The notes: generated from the sequence alone by a model not told the origin. 64,000 nucleotides of DNA from Magnolia sinica (GCF_029962835.1 NC_080584.1:82116862-82180861), one strand, 5' to 3'; positions 44,165 through 55,666 are shown, counted from the stretch's first letter. Numbers and translations: made by a program.

Positions 44165-44856
44165 TGTTCACAACCCAAGTATAGGGTTGTGATGTAGTAA
44201 TAATCTTAGTAAGACTGAGGTCGAATATACAGGGACTGAACCTTGTACGTAATCTGAAAGTAACTTGAACTAGAACCAGATGAAGATGTAATCTAGATGA
44301 GGAAATTAAGGGAATAATTGTGAATTTAGTAACTCAAACTTGTAAAATTTGAAGGTGGGAAACTAGGGTGTCAAGGATCCACTTGTAGAGATTAGGGAGA
44401 TCGCTTGATTTAAGAAGACAACTGGACTTAGAGTCCCATCTTCATCCAGTTGGAAGATATAATGTTAAAAATTAACTATGAACTTCCTTTGATCCAGTTT
44501 TCAAGGGATGAGAGGTATGAGAATTAGACTTGATTCCATCACAAGACCATGCCCAGGAGACAAAGTAAACAATAGAATTTAACCAATCCACATCTAATCT
44601 GAGAGAGTTATGAACATAAGGAAGGGTTCCATCATCCAACCATGCCCATGAGACGATTGTGAACAACAGGGCTCCTACGATCATAACCTCTATACATGCA
44701 TAGAAAATACTCAAAGCTATCGCAGATCCATTGTAATTTAAGTCACAATAAACCATTAAAAACTATGAATATTCGATAAAATCAAACTATAATCAAAGAG
44801 AGTCCCTAAAACATGAATCAAAGCCGTAGAAACCGTCCCATCACGCTACAAGCTTC

Positions 44857-44880
44857 ACCTCTTAGCCCTAGCTAAGAGGT
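44857..44880 (-). other. Conserved LTR hairpin (copy 3)
   Basis: Same hairpin as at 34486, read on the minus strand, with identical stem and loop. Confidence 0.85.
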
Positions 44881-44913
44881 TTAGCCTGACATAATCATGC
44901 TAAAGCAAGAAAT

Positions 44914-44915
44914 AA

Positions 44916-44971
<56 letters not shown>
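44914..44971. repeat. (AAT)n microsatellite
   Basis: About 19 AAT units inside the minus-strand LTR, absent from the other LTR copies. The poly-Tyr open frame across it is an artefact of the repeat. Confidence 0.95.
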
Positions 44972-44973
<2 letters not shown>

Positions 44974-47816
44974 GAAAGAAGAAATCGAAGATGAGAAGGC
45001 GGAGAAGAAGGATGCCGGCCCACGCTCCATAGCTTTGCCGCCACGGCTGCTCACATTCCCAGATGATTTAATTCCCTTCTCCACGCTCTCTCTCCTCCTT
45101 TTATAAACTAAGGTGGTTGGTGGAGTGGCTGTTTACACACAGCAGCATGTGCAGCCATGAAAACACAAGTCGAGTTGCGTTGGGATCTTGTTTTTGGCAA
45201 AAGGATCATCAAAGAACCGAATTTTTCTCTATGGTTGGGGTAAAGAACCCCCCTTTGAAGATTTTAGACGGTTCAGATCATCCAATCGACCACAAACAGT
45301 GGCCCACAACACCCCACAACGTTCAGAAAAACTAGAAGTGCATATGGTGCGAAATTTCCTGTGTGAGATGCTCGGTGGGACCTATAGTGATGTTTTCTGG
45401 AAAATCCACACCGTTAATTAGATTCATGGAGAAATTTAAGTCAGAAAGGAGTAGTTTTGGTCGACTTTTGGTGCAGTCTACTGTATAAAATCAATTCACA
45501 GTCCATCCTATGTTTTTCAACGATCCATGTGTGTATGTATGTATGGGCCCAAAAGGAAACTAGGAAGGGTTGTACCCCCCTTTGGAGAGTATGGACGGTC
45601 CAGATCATCCATTTGGATGATGGGTGGGCCCCACTACCCAAAAATGGTCAAACAGCGTCCACCCGCTGGCGGACACTTTTGTGCTTGAGGAAGAAGGTCG
45701 GGTCAACCTCTGTTGACCGGATTCTCTGTTCGGTGCACCTCTCGTGCACGTATACCTTATGTACATGTAATGTACATGTGGGGTCTATCGTGATGTTCGT
45801 GAGAAATCCGCTTTGTCCATCCATTTTTCTACCTCATTTAAGAGGTTGAAACCAAAATTAAAGTGTATCCAGATATCAGGTGAGCCCTAAATCAGAGATT
45901 TATGGTCTGATCTGTCCGTTGGACTGCTTTCACAAGGATCCAATGGCTGAAATTTGACATGTACGGTTAATTTATGGTCTTCAGGCCATATATAAAATTT
46001 CAAGCCAATTGAATGATGGTAACCCTATGATCTTGTATTCCGGACGATTTTTGGGCCTGTTTAACGTGAGTGGTGTGATTTTCTCAGATCTTTGGTATGT
46101 AAATTCTTCGATCTCGGTCCCCTGGAGTCTTTCCCTTGCCTTGGTGATTTATAAGTGTTAAATCCATGCTTTTAGTGCCCTTTTTTCAATTCAGGCTCCT
46201 AAATACACCTTGTATCATAAACGTGATTAAAATAGGGTGTTAAATGTTAAGGGTCAAATATTACATAACAGACCTAGTTATTGCCTGGATTTACAAACAG
46301 GATACTGTTTAACAGCCCGATTTACTTGTGTTTGTGTTGCAAGGTGACTTTAAGAGCCTGGACTGAAAAATGGTACTAAATATATGGATTGACGCTCTGA
46401 ATTCACCAAAGCATGAGACAGACCCCAGGGGACTAAGACTGAAGGATTTACACACCAGGGATCCGAGGAAATAAAGCCGTTCACGTTAGAGAGGCCCGAA
46501 ACTGGCGCAGAATGCAAGATCACAGGGTTCTCGCCATCCGATTGGTTCGAAACTTCATACATGGGATTGGGACCATAAATTAACCGTACACGTCGAATTT
46601 CATCTGTTATATCCTTGTGGAAGTGGCCCAACGGACAGATCAGTCCCTAAAACTCTGATTTTGAGCCCACCTGCTATCTGGATATGCTTCAGAATTGGTA
46701 TCAATGCGTTAAATGAGATGAGAATACAGATGGATGGAGTAGATTTCTCATCAACATCACAGTGTGCCCTACACTAGTAGAGGCGTGCATATGGAGTGGC
46801 ACGTTCGCCAAGCACCGAACACACCAGAGTCGGTCAACATGCGCTAACCGACGTATCTCCCAGTCCGGCTCTTTCTCAAATAGCGTCCGCCCACGTCTTC
46901 CATCGGTTTTGCTTGTGGGCCCCACCCATCATCCATATCATGAATCTGAACCGTCCAAGGTGTTCAGGGAGGGGGTATTACCCTTGCCTAAGTGGCATAA
47001 ATATAGAAGATAGTGAGGGTCACAATCCAGCCGTCCAAACGGAAGATGGACGGTGGACTGAACCAGCTTGTGGGCCACACCGAAATCAAACCGAAACAGT
47101 TCCTTCCAGAACGGTTTTTCGTCCTGAATCCAGTGGATGGTGTGGATGTCATAATAGAATGTAATCGACCCGCCAGAAGCACAACGGAAGAAGTCCGTTC
47201 TCTCTGTTTGCGCAAGAACAGAGCTTGCGGACGGAATTTGTGGGCCACCATGGCCCATGATCCAGATAATCGGGATCGTCCATCAGGGGTAAAAGGGCCC
47301 TATAAACATGGCCTAGGTGTCGAAATCGCGGAATGAAGTGCAGGCCGCTGTTGATATTCCAAAACGTAGAATAGACGGTGTAACAAAATAAACTATGGGC
47401 CACCATGGTTTTTACCCAAAATCGATCAGGTCTGAATGGTTTTTCGTAAATAATCCGGTGGACGGTGTAGATTTCTTGAAAGATAGCCAAAGTGGGCCCC
47501 ACCGAGAGCACAGCGCAGCTCTTGTGCGTATGTTACGCACATCCAAAAATTTCGGACGTTTCGGACAGTGGTGGCCCATCTCTGCCGATCTATTTGTTGA
47601 TCCAGACCATTCAAGTTGCAGATTCTGGGGTCTAAACTCCTCCTAGGTGGTCGGATCGACCGGACTGGTTTCACTTTCATCTTGCACTCGATCCAAACGC
47701 AAGTCCTTTTGCGTTTCTTTTGCTGCGCATGCTACTGCACCGCCTGGCTGCGTAAGAAGCTGTTTAGGAGCTTTCCGCATCGACGCCAGCAGCCACAGGA
47801 TGGCGTCTAATGCTTC

Positions 47817-47823
47817 TATAAAG
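47817..47823 (+). promoter_or_regulatory. LTR TATA box
   Basis: TATAAAG followed by GAGAAGAAGAGAGAG, the same layout as in the related LTRs. Confidence 0.65.
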
Positions 47824-47980
47824 GAGAAGAAGAGAGAGAAAAAGGGATCGGAGAGGAGAAAAAGGAATTTTGGCAGGGACGTGGCTGGACGTGAAGTTGT
47901 TTAACAGTTTGTTTTCTTCTTCTCGTTGTCCTGATTTTATGCATTGAGAGGTGAGTTAAATCATGGACATGAGTAGCTAA

Positions 47981-48004
47981 ACCTCTTAGCTAGGGCTAAG
48001 AGGT
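47981..48004 (+). other. Conserved LTR hairpin (copy 4)
   Basis: ACCTCTTAGC-TAGG-GCTAAGAGGT, followed in all copies by GAAGCTTGTA. Confidence 0.85.
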
Positions 48005-48659
48005 GAAGCTTGTAGCGGGATGGGAGACTTTTGTTATGCTTTTTGTTTAGACTGAATTGATTTTTGATTTAATTTTATTATGGAAATATTTATAGTTTTT
48101 AATGGCCTGTTGTGACTGACATTACAATGGGTTTGTAATGGCTTTGAGTATTTCTTTTTCCTTACTTTGATTATGATGTCAGAAAAGCCTTGTTGTTCGC
48201 CATCGTCTCCTAGGCATGGTTGGATGGCGGTATCATTCCTAACCTTCATAAACATCTGATTAGTTGGTAATTAGTTTAATTCTGTTGTTGACTTTGTCTC
48301 CTGGGCATGGTTTGGTGATGGAATCCATTCTAATTCATATACCTTTTATCTCTTTAAAAATTATATCAGAGGAAGTTCAGTTTAGGTTTCATGATTTTTG
48401 AAGCAGGCATAAGATCTCCCTGATCTCTACAAGTGGATCCTCTGAATCCCTAGTTTCCTATCTCTGAATTTCTTAAGTTTTAGAGTAATATTTCACTATT
48501 ATTCCTCAAAAACCATTTGATTTATATTTCATCTTAATCTAGTTCTAATTCTACCTAACTTCAGATTACGAACAAGTTTCAGTCCCTTGGGATTCGACCT
48601 CGGTCTCACCGAGTTTACTACTACATCACAACCCTATACTTGGGGAGTGAACAAGTTTT

Positions 48660-48677
48660 TGGCGCCATTGTCGGGGA
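48660..48677 (+). promoter_or_regulatory. Primer binding site, tRNA-Asp type
   Basis: TGGCGCCATTGTCGGGGA is complementary to the 3' end of plant tRNA-Asp(GUC) with two differences (TGGCGCCGTTGCCGGGGA from memory). This is the primer used by Athila and Tat lineages. Confidence 0.85.
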
Positions 48678-49367
48678 TTGACGGCTACGTTTTTCTGAAA
48701 TTAATTAGTTTTAAAATTAGGTTAAGATTAGGATTTTACTAACTTTAGGTTAAAGGTTTTTATTTTATTTTATTTTTAGAAACTAACTTGTTCTCCTGTT
48801 TTGTAGGATCCTGACATAAGTTTCTAAATTGGTAATTCCCTCCTAATTTCTCTGCTTTTTCTACTTTTAAAATTAGGGTTTAAATTTTAGAAATTTTCTA
48901 ATTCTAGTATTTTCCTATTTGTAGGAAATAGTTTATTTTTAGAAACTCTCCTCTTTTGTTTTTAGAAACTAGGTTAGTTATTTCCCTTTTTAGAAATTAA
49001 CTTTCTATTTTTTTATTTTTAGTAACTTTCTAATTTTAACTCTTTTAGAATCTAACTTTGTTTCTTAATTTATTTTTAGAAATTTCCTGCTTGTAGAATT
49101 TTTGTGTAGAAACTAACTTTCTTATTTTGTAAGCTTTTAAGGTAGAAATTTCTAATTCGGTAAGCTTTCTCTCTACTTTCTATTTTTTAGTTCTCTTTTA
49201 GTAATTTACTTTCTAGTTTAGACTTTTCTTCTTTTAGAAACTGACTTGTTTGTTTTCTTTTACAGGTCTTTAACTTAGGGACTTCAAGTTGGTAATTTCT
49301 TTCCAACTCTCTCTTTCTTTCTAGATTTTCTTTTCGTTCGAATTTGATTTAGGGTTGCGAGTGTTTC
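48678..49367 (+). other. T-rich leader between primer site and gag
   Basis: No coding. Many repeats of TTTTAGAAACTAACTTT with TTGTAGG and TTTACAGG words that look like splice-acceptor sites, so the gag transcript may be spliced here. Long leaders are usual in this clade. Confidence 0.5.
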
Positions 49368-50894
49368 ATGCCCAAGTGGGCCCGTGACAACACTCGACGT
49401 CTCTTGACTAAAGGAGGATTGGTTGAGGGGTTGACTATCCACCGTAGGACTAGACACCACTCAAAATCCCCTGAGTTAATTGAAGTGATGGCTGGAAACC
49501 AACCTCTTCTACCCCAACCTAGGGTAGAGGACATTCAGGATGAAAATGAGGTGTATCAAGCAACCCCGCCACGTACCTTACGAGATTATTTACAACCAGC
49601 GGGGGTGAGTACGCCCTCATGCATGATTTTTCCTAAAAATACAGGACATATGGACATCAAGCCAGGGGTTATCCAACTCCTTCCTAAGTTCCATGGGCTT
49701 GAATCTAAAGAACCATATCTACATTTGAAAGAGTTTGATGAGATCAGAGCCACTTTATATTTTCAAAATGTGTCTGAGGACACAGTCAGGCTGAGACTCT
49801 TTCCTTTTTCCTTAAAAGAGAAGGCTAAGACGTGGTTACATTCACTGCGTCCTAGATCCAATGGCGCATGGAATGATATGCAAAGGGAATTTATAAAGAA
49901 ATTCTTTCCACATCATAAAACAATTACCCTTAGAAAAGCAATCATGAACTTCACCCAAAAGGAGGATGAAACGTTTTACCAATGTTGGGAAAGGTTCAAG
50001 GATTTGGTCAGTTCATGCCCACAACACGGCTTTGAAACGTGGCGCATTACAAATTTTTTCTATGATGGACTGACATCTTCCATGCGCCAAATGGTCGAGA
50101 CAATGTGTAATGGAGAATTCATTAATAAAAATGTTGACGAGGTATGGGAGTACCTCAATAGTCTTGCTGAAAAAACACAATCATGGGACTATTACCCAAA
50201 GTTGAACACCACGTCTAGGCCGACTCAATTAAAGGAGAAAGATGGATTATATCTCTTGAAAGAAGAGGATGATCTCAAGTGTAAAGTGACTACGCTCATA
50301 AGGAAAGTTGAGGCCATGGAAGGAAAGAAGGATAAGGTTAATGAAAGTGTTTGCGGCATCTGTGATTGCAACATTCATACAACTGAAAATTGCCCTACAA
50401 TACCCGCCTTTCGAGAAGTGTTGAATGAACAATCCAATGCCGTAAATAATTATCAAAGACCTTTCAATGGACCAACCTCTAATACGTATAATCCTGGTTG
50501 GAAAAATCATCCAAACCTTAGTTGGAGAAATGGACAAACTGCTACCCCTCAAAGTTTCTTCAATCAAAATCCAAATCAGGGAAAACCTCAAGAAGAACCG
50601 GTTCAAAATTCCATGCAAGACCTGACCCATGCAATGCGAGACTTTATGCAAAAGATGGATTCACGCATGACGGTTATAGAAAAAGGGATGTTTCCTACAC
50701 AACCGCTCCCCAATCCTAAACCACAATACGAGATAAGTGATCCCAGCTCTTCAAATCAAATGGGCACGCTAAATCCATCACCACTCTTAAGAGTGGAAAG
50801 ATCATTGATAAAACCCTTCCGGTTAGGCCCGAAAAGCCTCAAGAACCAGAAGAGGACAACAATAATGGATCTAGTGAGACCCCATAAAAATTAG
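49368..50894 (+). CDS. gag: gag polyprotein of Athila/Tat-like element
   Basis: 508 codons from ATG at 49368 (GTTTCATGCCC). It has the plant gypsy gag core: F-H-G-L-E-S-K-E-P-Y-L-H-L-K-E-F near residue 108, F-P-F-S-L-K-E-K-A-K-T-W-L, F-I-K-K-F-F-P-H-H-K, and Q-K-E-D-E-T-F-Y-Q-C-W-E-R-F-K. A zinc knuckle C-G-I-C-D-C-N-I-H-T-T-E-N-C (C-x2-C-x4-H-x4-C) is near 50353. Gag forms the virus-like particle. Near 50780 the reading frame slips: the expected T-L-[KR]-S-G-K-I-I-D-K motif is in another frame, so the last ~35 residues are not native. Protease should follow, but the region is split by the Sirevirus. Confidence 0.9.
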   Translation: MPKWARDNTRRLLTKGGLVEGLTIHRRTRHHSKSPELIEVMAGNQPLLPQPRVEDIQDENEVYQATPPRTLRDYLQPAGVSTPSCMIFPKNTGHMDIKPGVIQLLPKFHGLESKEPYLHLKEFDEIRATLYFQNVSEDTVRLRLFPFSLKEKAKTWLHSLRPRSNGAWNDMQREFIKKFFPHHKTITLRKAIMNFTQKEDETFYQCWERFKDLVSSCPQHGFETWRITNFFYDGLTSSMRQMVETMCNGEFINKNVDEVWEYLNSLAEKTQSWDYYPKLNTTSRPTQLKEKDGLYLLKEEDDLKCKVTTLIRKVEAMEGKKDKVNESVCGICDCNIHTTENCPTIPAFREVLNEQSNAVNNYQRPFNGPTSNTYNPGWKNHPNLSWRNGQTATPQSFFNQNPNQGKPQEEPVQNSMQDLTHAMRDFMQKMDSRMTVIEKGMFPTQPLPNPKPQYEISDPSSSNQMGTLNPSPLLRVERSLIKPFRLGPKSLKNQKRTTIMDLVRPHKN

Positions 50895-51033
50895 AACCGA
50901 AACTTCTAGAAAAGCCAGTTGCTCCATTTCCCTAACGGTTGGTTACACCAAAACCTCTCTCTAACTCTCAGGATATCCTAGAGGTGTTGAAACAAGTGAA
51001 AGTCAACATTCCTCTACTTGATGTCGTAAAACA
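50895..51033 (+). pseudogene. gag-protease linker, left of the Sirevirus insertion
   Basis: Reads, after frame breaks, as ...D-I-L-E-V-L-K-Q-V-K-V-N-I-P-L-L-D-V-V-K and stops at the insertion point. The frame resumes at 62016 with K-Q-I-P-S-Y-A-K-F-L-K-D-L-C, the conserved continuation in this clade. Confidence 0.8.
51029..51033 (+). repeat. Target-site duplication of the Sirevirus, left copy
   Basis: AAACA; identical AAACA at 62016-62020 on the far side. Confidence 0.9.
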
Positions 51034-52239
51034 TGAAAAGGCCAAGCTATATGTCCTAGAGGGGGGGTGAATAGGACAATGCCAAATAAAAACTTATAAC
51101 AGCGGAATAATAAAGAAAATGATAGCCAAATTAAATAACAATGCAGGAAAGTAAAACAACCTCAAAATTCAGATCTTGAGAGGTTGATACAAACGTTATT
51201 CTAAGGACAACCTTACACCAAAAACAGAGTTTATGGTAGGACAACCTTATTTCTAGAAAGGTCTTTGTATCAAGTCTCAAATCGAAGAGGAATACAGAAT
51301 TAAATACAAACTGAAATGAAATAACTTGTAATTAAAAATGTATTGTTCTAGGGACAGCCATACACCATAAAAATGGCAGGGCAACCTTGCTGGAACAACT
51401 TTCAAATGAAATTGAAAAACAAGCTTATAAATGAATAGCAGAAAATAAATTCTAAGCTATTACAACATTCTCACAAAGCTTGAAATAATTACAACATTCA
51501 CCACCATACATACATCCCACAAAAATTAATTAAAAGATTAAAAGAATAAATCAATCAACCACAACTCAAAGGTTTATAGTGGTTCGCCTGTGTGTTCACC
51601 AACTGTTATACAACAGCCACACAAAAAGGCTACTCCACTCCTAATATCCTCACACAGGGGATATTAGCGTTCACTAAAAATAGGTTTTCCCAGGTTCACC
51701 CAAAACCCTTACAATTGTGTCTTTGTATGTGGGCTTACACAATTAAAAAAACCCCACTTCTGAGTTTTCCTGGCTTTCCTCAGATAACCAAAATAACAAG
51801 ATTTTTCTGGCAAATCTTGAAAGAAACCAAAATAATAGAAAGGAATTTACAATATGTAAAATACCTGAAAATCTCCTTCGTTGTAGCAGCCCGGTAGAAC
51901 CAAATCAAAGTAGATGATTGAATGTCCAAGTTCAATGTCCAGTACTTGATTACAATGGTTCTAATTCTAATAGATTTTAAATTAAACCAAATAGGGCTTG
52001 CCTTAATTGATTTTGATTCCAAAGAAAGGGAATAATAATTTCTCTTTATCAAATCAGATTGGAATATAAGAAACAAAATCAATTAAATAAAGCTAAGGAA
52101 AGAGAATATTAAATAAGCACACTTAGCTTAGATGGAGCACAGAATTATCTCTCAGAAGTTTGACGAAGATTGGCTTGAATGGATTAATTAAATCGATGAT
52201 TTCTTCTGAGATTCGTGCACTATTTATAAGTGAGAAGAT

Positions 52240-52610
52240 CGGGTCTTCGACTGGTCTAGAGTGCTCTTCGACTAGTTGAAGCTCTAACAGATATTTGAAA
52301 AATCCGGCGGGATATGCTTTGACCGTTCTACGACTGGTCGTAGGTCACCTACGACTGGTCGTAGGTTTCCTTCGACTGGTCGTAGGTCCTGCAAAGGTTC
52401 GCTAGACTTCGAGTCGTAGATTGTACGACTGGTCGAAGATCAGTCGACACTGTTCCTACGACTGGTCGAACAGATTCCTGGACTAGTCGAAGGCTAACAG
52501 ATTTTATCCGGAATTTGTAACAAACTTACGACTGGTCGAGGAATTTCTTAGACTGGTCGAAGCAAGTCTAGGACTAGTCGAAGAAGGCCTAGGACTAGTC
52601 GAAGAACAGA
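52240..52610 (-). promoter_or_regulatory. Array of ~12 CGACTGGTCG palindromic motifs in LTR U3
   Basis: Twelve copies or near copies of CGACTGGTCG / GGACTAGTCGAAG occur within 370 bases just upstream (in element sense) of the TATA box. CGACYRGTCG is a near-perfect palindrome. From memory, Sireviruses of other plants have clusters of palindromic repeats in the LTR regulatory region; the word here is different. The 5' LTR has the same array minus one unit. Confidence 0.75.
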
Positions 52611-52789
52611 CCAATCACATGTAAAATAAACATTCAGCTTATGTATCCGAAATGACCTACTTCTAAGGTCATCCTATGGTCAAACAAACCTCAATCATGA
52701 AGTATGGACATTGAAACAAGAGACCATGAAGAATGAGCCTTGAAGTCTTGATGTAGATTAAACCTTGAAGTAGCTCAATCTTGAAAGTG

Positions 52790-52985
52790 GCTTGAGTTTC
52801 AGCTTGAGTCTTGAGTTCAGCTTGACTTTCAACTTGAGTCTTGAGTTCAGCTTGAGTTTCAGCTTGAGTCTTGAGTTCAGCTTGACTTTCAACTTGAGTC
52901 TTGAGTTCAGCTTGAGTCTTGATTTCAGCTTGAGTCTTGCCTTGTACTTTCTTTTCAGCTTGAGTCTTGTGAGCAGTTCTTTCAT
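52790..52985. repeat. CTTGAGTTCAGCTTGA minisatellite in LTR
   Basis: 30-base units (AGCTTGAGTCTTGAGTTC AGCTTGA[GC]TTTC) sit at the U3 edge. The other LTR has one unit fewer. Long open frames across it on both strands are repeat artefacts. Confidence 0.85.
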
Positions 52986-53129
52986 TCAAGATCTTGAGCT
53001 TTGCTTGTTGTGAGCTTAGCTTGTTTATGAGAGAGCTTCACTTATGCACGTTATATATAACAGAGTATAATAGTGATTTTGGCACTACAAATTTGACAAC
53101 AAATAGGGATAGAAACTATAGCACTTACA

Positions 53130-53147
53130 ATCTCCCCCTTTGTCAAA
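53130..53147 (-). promoter_or_regulatory. Polypurine tract
   Basis: The minus strand reads TTGACAAAGGGGGAGAT and then the LTR start TGTAAG, as in Sireviruses. It primes plus-strand DNA synthesis. Confidence 0.85.
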
Positions 53148-53586
53148 TTAGTGACAAAACACATAACCATGATAAACAAAAGTAAAACAACTGGTTAATA
53201 CCTGCAAATCAATATTCAATATTCAACATTCAACCAGTTTCATTCAACAAGATCATATACTCAAGATCAAACATATATTCTCCTTGACACCCCACTCCCC
53301 CTGAGTAACATAACCAATGCTACTCCTCTCACAATTACATTAACAACAAACCATTCTCCCCCTTTTTGTCACAATATGACAAAGGAGAACTAAATAAAGG
53401 AATTAGAGTAAACATGAGGAGAAAATAGAGTATAGCAAAAGAGTCATAGAGATACTCAAGATAGCATCACATATATCCAGCATAAATATTACATTAAGAA
53501 CAAATATCCAGCATAAAATCCAACTCAAACTCAATCAAACAAGAGCAAAGTAATAAAGTTATTACATACCAAAAGTCTCATAGAAA

Positions 53587-54726
53587 CTAGTCAGAATTAG
53601 AACTTGAAGATGGAGCAGGAATAGAAGGATCAAGTTGGTGCATGCCTTTGTTCAAGCGCCTAAGATATTTGCGCATATACTTGAATTGCAAATCATGAGC
53701 AACAGACATGTTTTCCAACTTAACATTTATATCCTCAACTCTACCTTCTAATGCACTCAGACGTGCATCAACATCAGATGGTACAAAATCTGGATCATTA
53801 GCTGAGTCAGAATCCAGTTCCTCAAAAATATCATCCATATTAATATCAACACCAGCTTCTTCAGGACCACCACCACCACCACCACCTTGTTCAGGAAGCA
53901 GATCCAACTTCATCTTATTAATATTTGTATTGTTGAAGATCAGATGATGGATTGGTGCTTCATCAACAGGCATATCGACTAACATATGAGTAGCCAATAC
54001 AGTCATAAAGTATGTAAATGGAATGTCACTATGACCAGGATGGAGTCGAAACTGAAGAATGAAATGACAGATTAAGGAAGGCAAACAAATCTGAGTACCA
54101 TTTGAGATAGCATGGATAACACGAACCATAAATGAAGTCAGGTCAGATTTATTACCCGAACGAGGATACAGATTAGACACAAAGATTCTGTGAAGAATTC
54201 TGTATTTGGGTAACAAATACCTTGCGGGGAGCGCATTCCCTTTTTGAGTCCATTGAACATCCATATTACACAGGTCTCTAGTGAGCATGCGTTTTTCAGC
54301 CATTGAGGGTTTATCAGTTAAATTATGAATTGGAATACCCTCATCATTCACAGGAATTTCCATAAGGGCTGAAATTAAATGACGATCAACGTCAAATGGC
54401 CCTTCTAGAGTAGAAATTTGGAAAGTTAAATTATCCTGTGAAAATGCATTAATACATGAAAACATGGATTGGGCAATGGACCGGTATGCAGGCCCACCCT
54501 AATGCAATAAGTTAGTCCAACCTACAGCTTCAAGCATAGGAAGGATGTCAAATGGAGCAATATGATTGACATCAACAGGATGTTCAACGATAACCTTACG
54601 AGATCTAATGTCCCTAACAAATGATGGATCATCATTGGGAACAAGAAGATGACGTTTAGATATAGGGGTAGATCTGGAGGAAGAAGAAGAACAACGTGAA
54701 GTAGTTTTTCTTCCTCTAGAAGCCAT
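53587..54726 (-). pseudogene. Sirevirus envelope-like third ORF with one in-frame stop
   Basis: About 379 codons in one frame between RNase H and the 3' LTR. A Ser/Arg-rich N-terminus (S-R-C-S-S-S-S-S-R-S) is followed by a domain resembling the 'putative plant transposon protein' family: V-N-H-I-A-P-F-D then G-N-A-L-P-A-R-Y-L-L-P-K-Y-R-I-L-H. After an acidic Gly-rich stretch comes a C-terminal coiled coil (L-S-A-L-E-G-R-V-E-D-I-N-V-K-L-E-N). A single TAG at about 54505-54507 divides it into 75 and about 300 codons without frame change. I see no clear signal peptide or membrane anchor, so the 'envelope' name rests on position only. Function unknown. Confidence 0.75.
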
Positions 54727-55019
54727 TTGTAACTAGGAATTAAAGGAATAAAGAAGTTGCAAAGGATTGAGAAGAGGGTTTGCTCAAAACATATTTTTCA
54801 CAACCCAAACCCCAAATCTCAATGATTTTCAAGATAGAAAGCTTCAAGAGAGAAAAGGAAGCAATCTTGACACAAATATGCAAGAAAAACGGATTTGGAA
54901 CACTAACCTTGAAGAACTTGAAGGATGGGTTCGACGAGTCGAAGTTCGGCTCCAAGGAGAAGAAAGAAGAAATGAGGAAGAAAGTGAAAAAAAACCCCAA
55001 TTTGAAGTGAAACCCGTGT

Positions 55020-55090
55020 TCCATGACTGGTCGTGGGTATCTACGACCGGTCGTAGTATGACTGGTCGTGTATACTCACGACTGGTCGTA
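55020..55090. repeat. Four further CGACTGGTCG palindromes inside the element
   Basis: ATGACTGGTCGTGG, TACGACCGGTCGTAG, ATGACTGGTCGTG and ACGACTGGTCGTAT occur within 70 bases just upstream of the envelope-like ORF (element sense). It is the same word as the LTR array and could be an internal promoter for the third ORF. Confidence 0.6.
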
Positions 55091-55184
55091 TAAACCCCAA
55101 AAATTCAATTTGCTTGCAATTTTTACAAAAATTGAAATACAATCTAGCAAATATATACAATATTATACAAGAAGGCATAAATTA

Positions 55185-55620
55185 TCAATTTAAAATGCAA
55201 ATGCCAAGATCAAATTTCATCTTTTTGAACCTGCTTTTATCAAGAGGTTTTGTGAAAATATCAGCACGTTGATCTTCAGTAGGAATATATTCTAGAGATA
55301 TAACTTTTTCTTCTACTAATTCTCTTATATAATGAAATCTAATGTCAATATGCTTAGTATGAGAATGCTGAATAGAATTTTTTGAAATATTTATCGCACT
55401 GGAATTATCACAATGTAATAACATAGAATCCTGTTTAATTCCATAATCACTTAGCATTCGTTGCATCCAGACAAGCTGTGTACATGCAATATACTCAACT
55501 CCAGTTGTTGAAAGTGATATAGAATTTTGTTTCTTACTAAACCAGGAAACTAGACAATTTCCAATGAAAAACAACCACCACCGGTTGATTTTCTATCATC
55601 TAGATTACCACCCCAGTCAG
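55185..55620 (-). pseudogene. pol: Sirevirus pol: RNase H
   Basis: Reads V-S-W-F-S-K-K-Q-N-S-I-S-L-S-T-T-G-V-E-Y-I-A, then L-H-C-D-N-S-S-A-I-N-I-S-K-N and H-T-K-H-I-D-I-R-F-H, the copia RNase H core, and ends with R-A-D-I-F-T-K-P-L-D. Upstream (55575-55700) the Y-S-D-[AD]-W-G-G region has lost bases and shifted frame. Confidence 0.88.
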
Positions 55621-55666
55621 CGAGTACCCAACTAATTGGACATTGGTTTCATGAGGATACCAGAGA

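Larger units (their letters stand above)
44165..46244 (-). mobile_element. LTR of the same gypsy family, minus strand, interrupted
   Basis: On the minus strand it ends ...CTATACTTGGGTTGTGAACA at 44165. Read backwards it matches the other LTRs up to about 46244 (minus-strand CACCCTATTTTAATCACG..., 40-100 bases inside the LTR start). There the plus-strand LTR of the Athila/Tat-like element begins. The missing first part should lie beyond that element's 3' end, outside the window. TATA box at 45099-45105, hairpin at 44857-44880. Confidence 0.85.
46245..48653 (+). mobile_element. 5' LTR of Athila/Tat-like Ty3/gypsy element
   Basis: Runs from TGTTAAGGGTCAAATATTAC to CTATACTTGGGGAGTGAACA (2,409 bases), bounded by TG...CA. 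The left flank is TTAAA, presumably the target duplication. TATA box at 47817-47823, hairpin at 47981-48004. A primer binding site follows six bases after the end. The 3' LTR is beyond the window. Confidence 0.92.
51034..53129 (-). repeat. 3' LTR of the Sirevirus
   Basis: 2,096 bases, left on the plus strand. Nearly identical to 59979-62015. It differs by a 21-bp unit in the palindrome array, a 30-bp unit in the CTTGAGTTCAG minisatellite (52790-52985), a few substitutions, and 1-2-base indels clustered at about 51630-51775. TATA box TATAAATA on the minus strand at 52221-52228. Confidence 0.92.

Noticed and set aside
44881..45084. Open frame with a poly-Tyr run
   Set aside because: Produced by the (AAT)n microsatellite inside an LTR.
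41489..47904. Many 60-130-codon open frames on both strands in the gypsy LTRs
   Set aside because: They lie within LTR sequence, are not conserved in frame among the four LTR copies and match no family.
52669..53013. Open frames of S-L-S-L-E-F and K-T-Q-A-E-L repeats
   Set aside because: They read through the 30-bp LTR minisatellite on both strands and recur in the other LTR with a different unit number.
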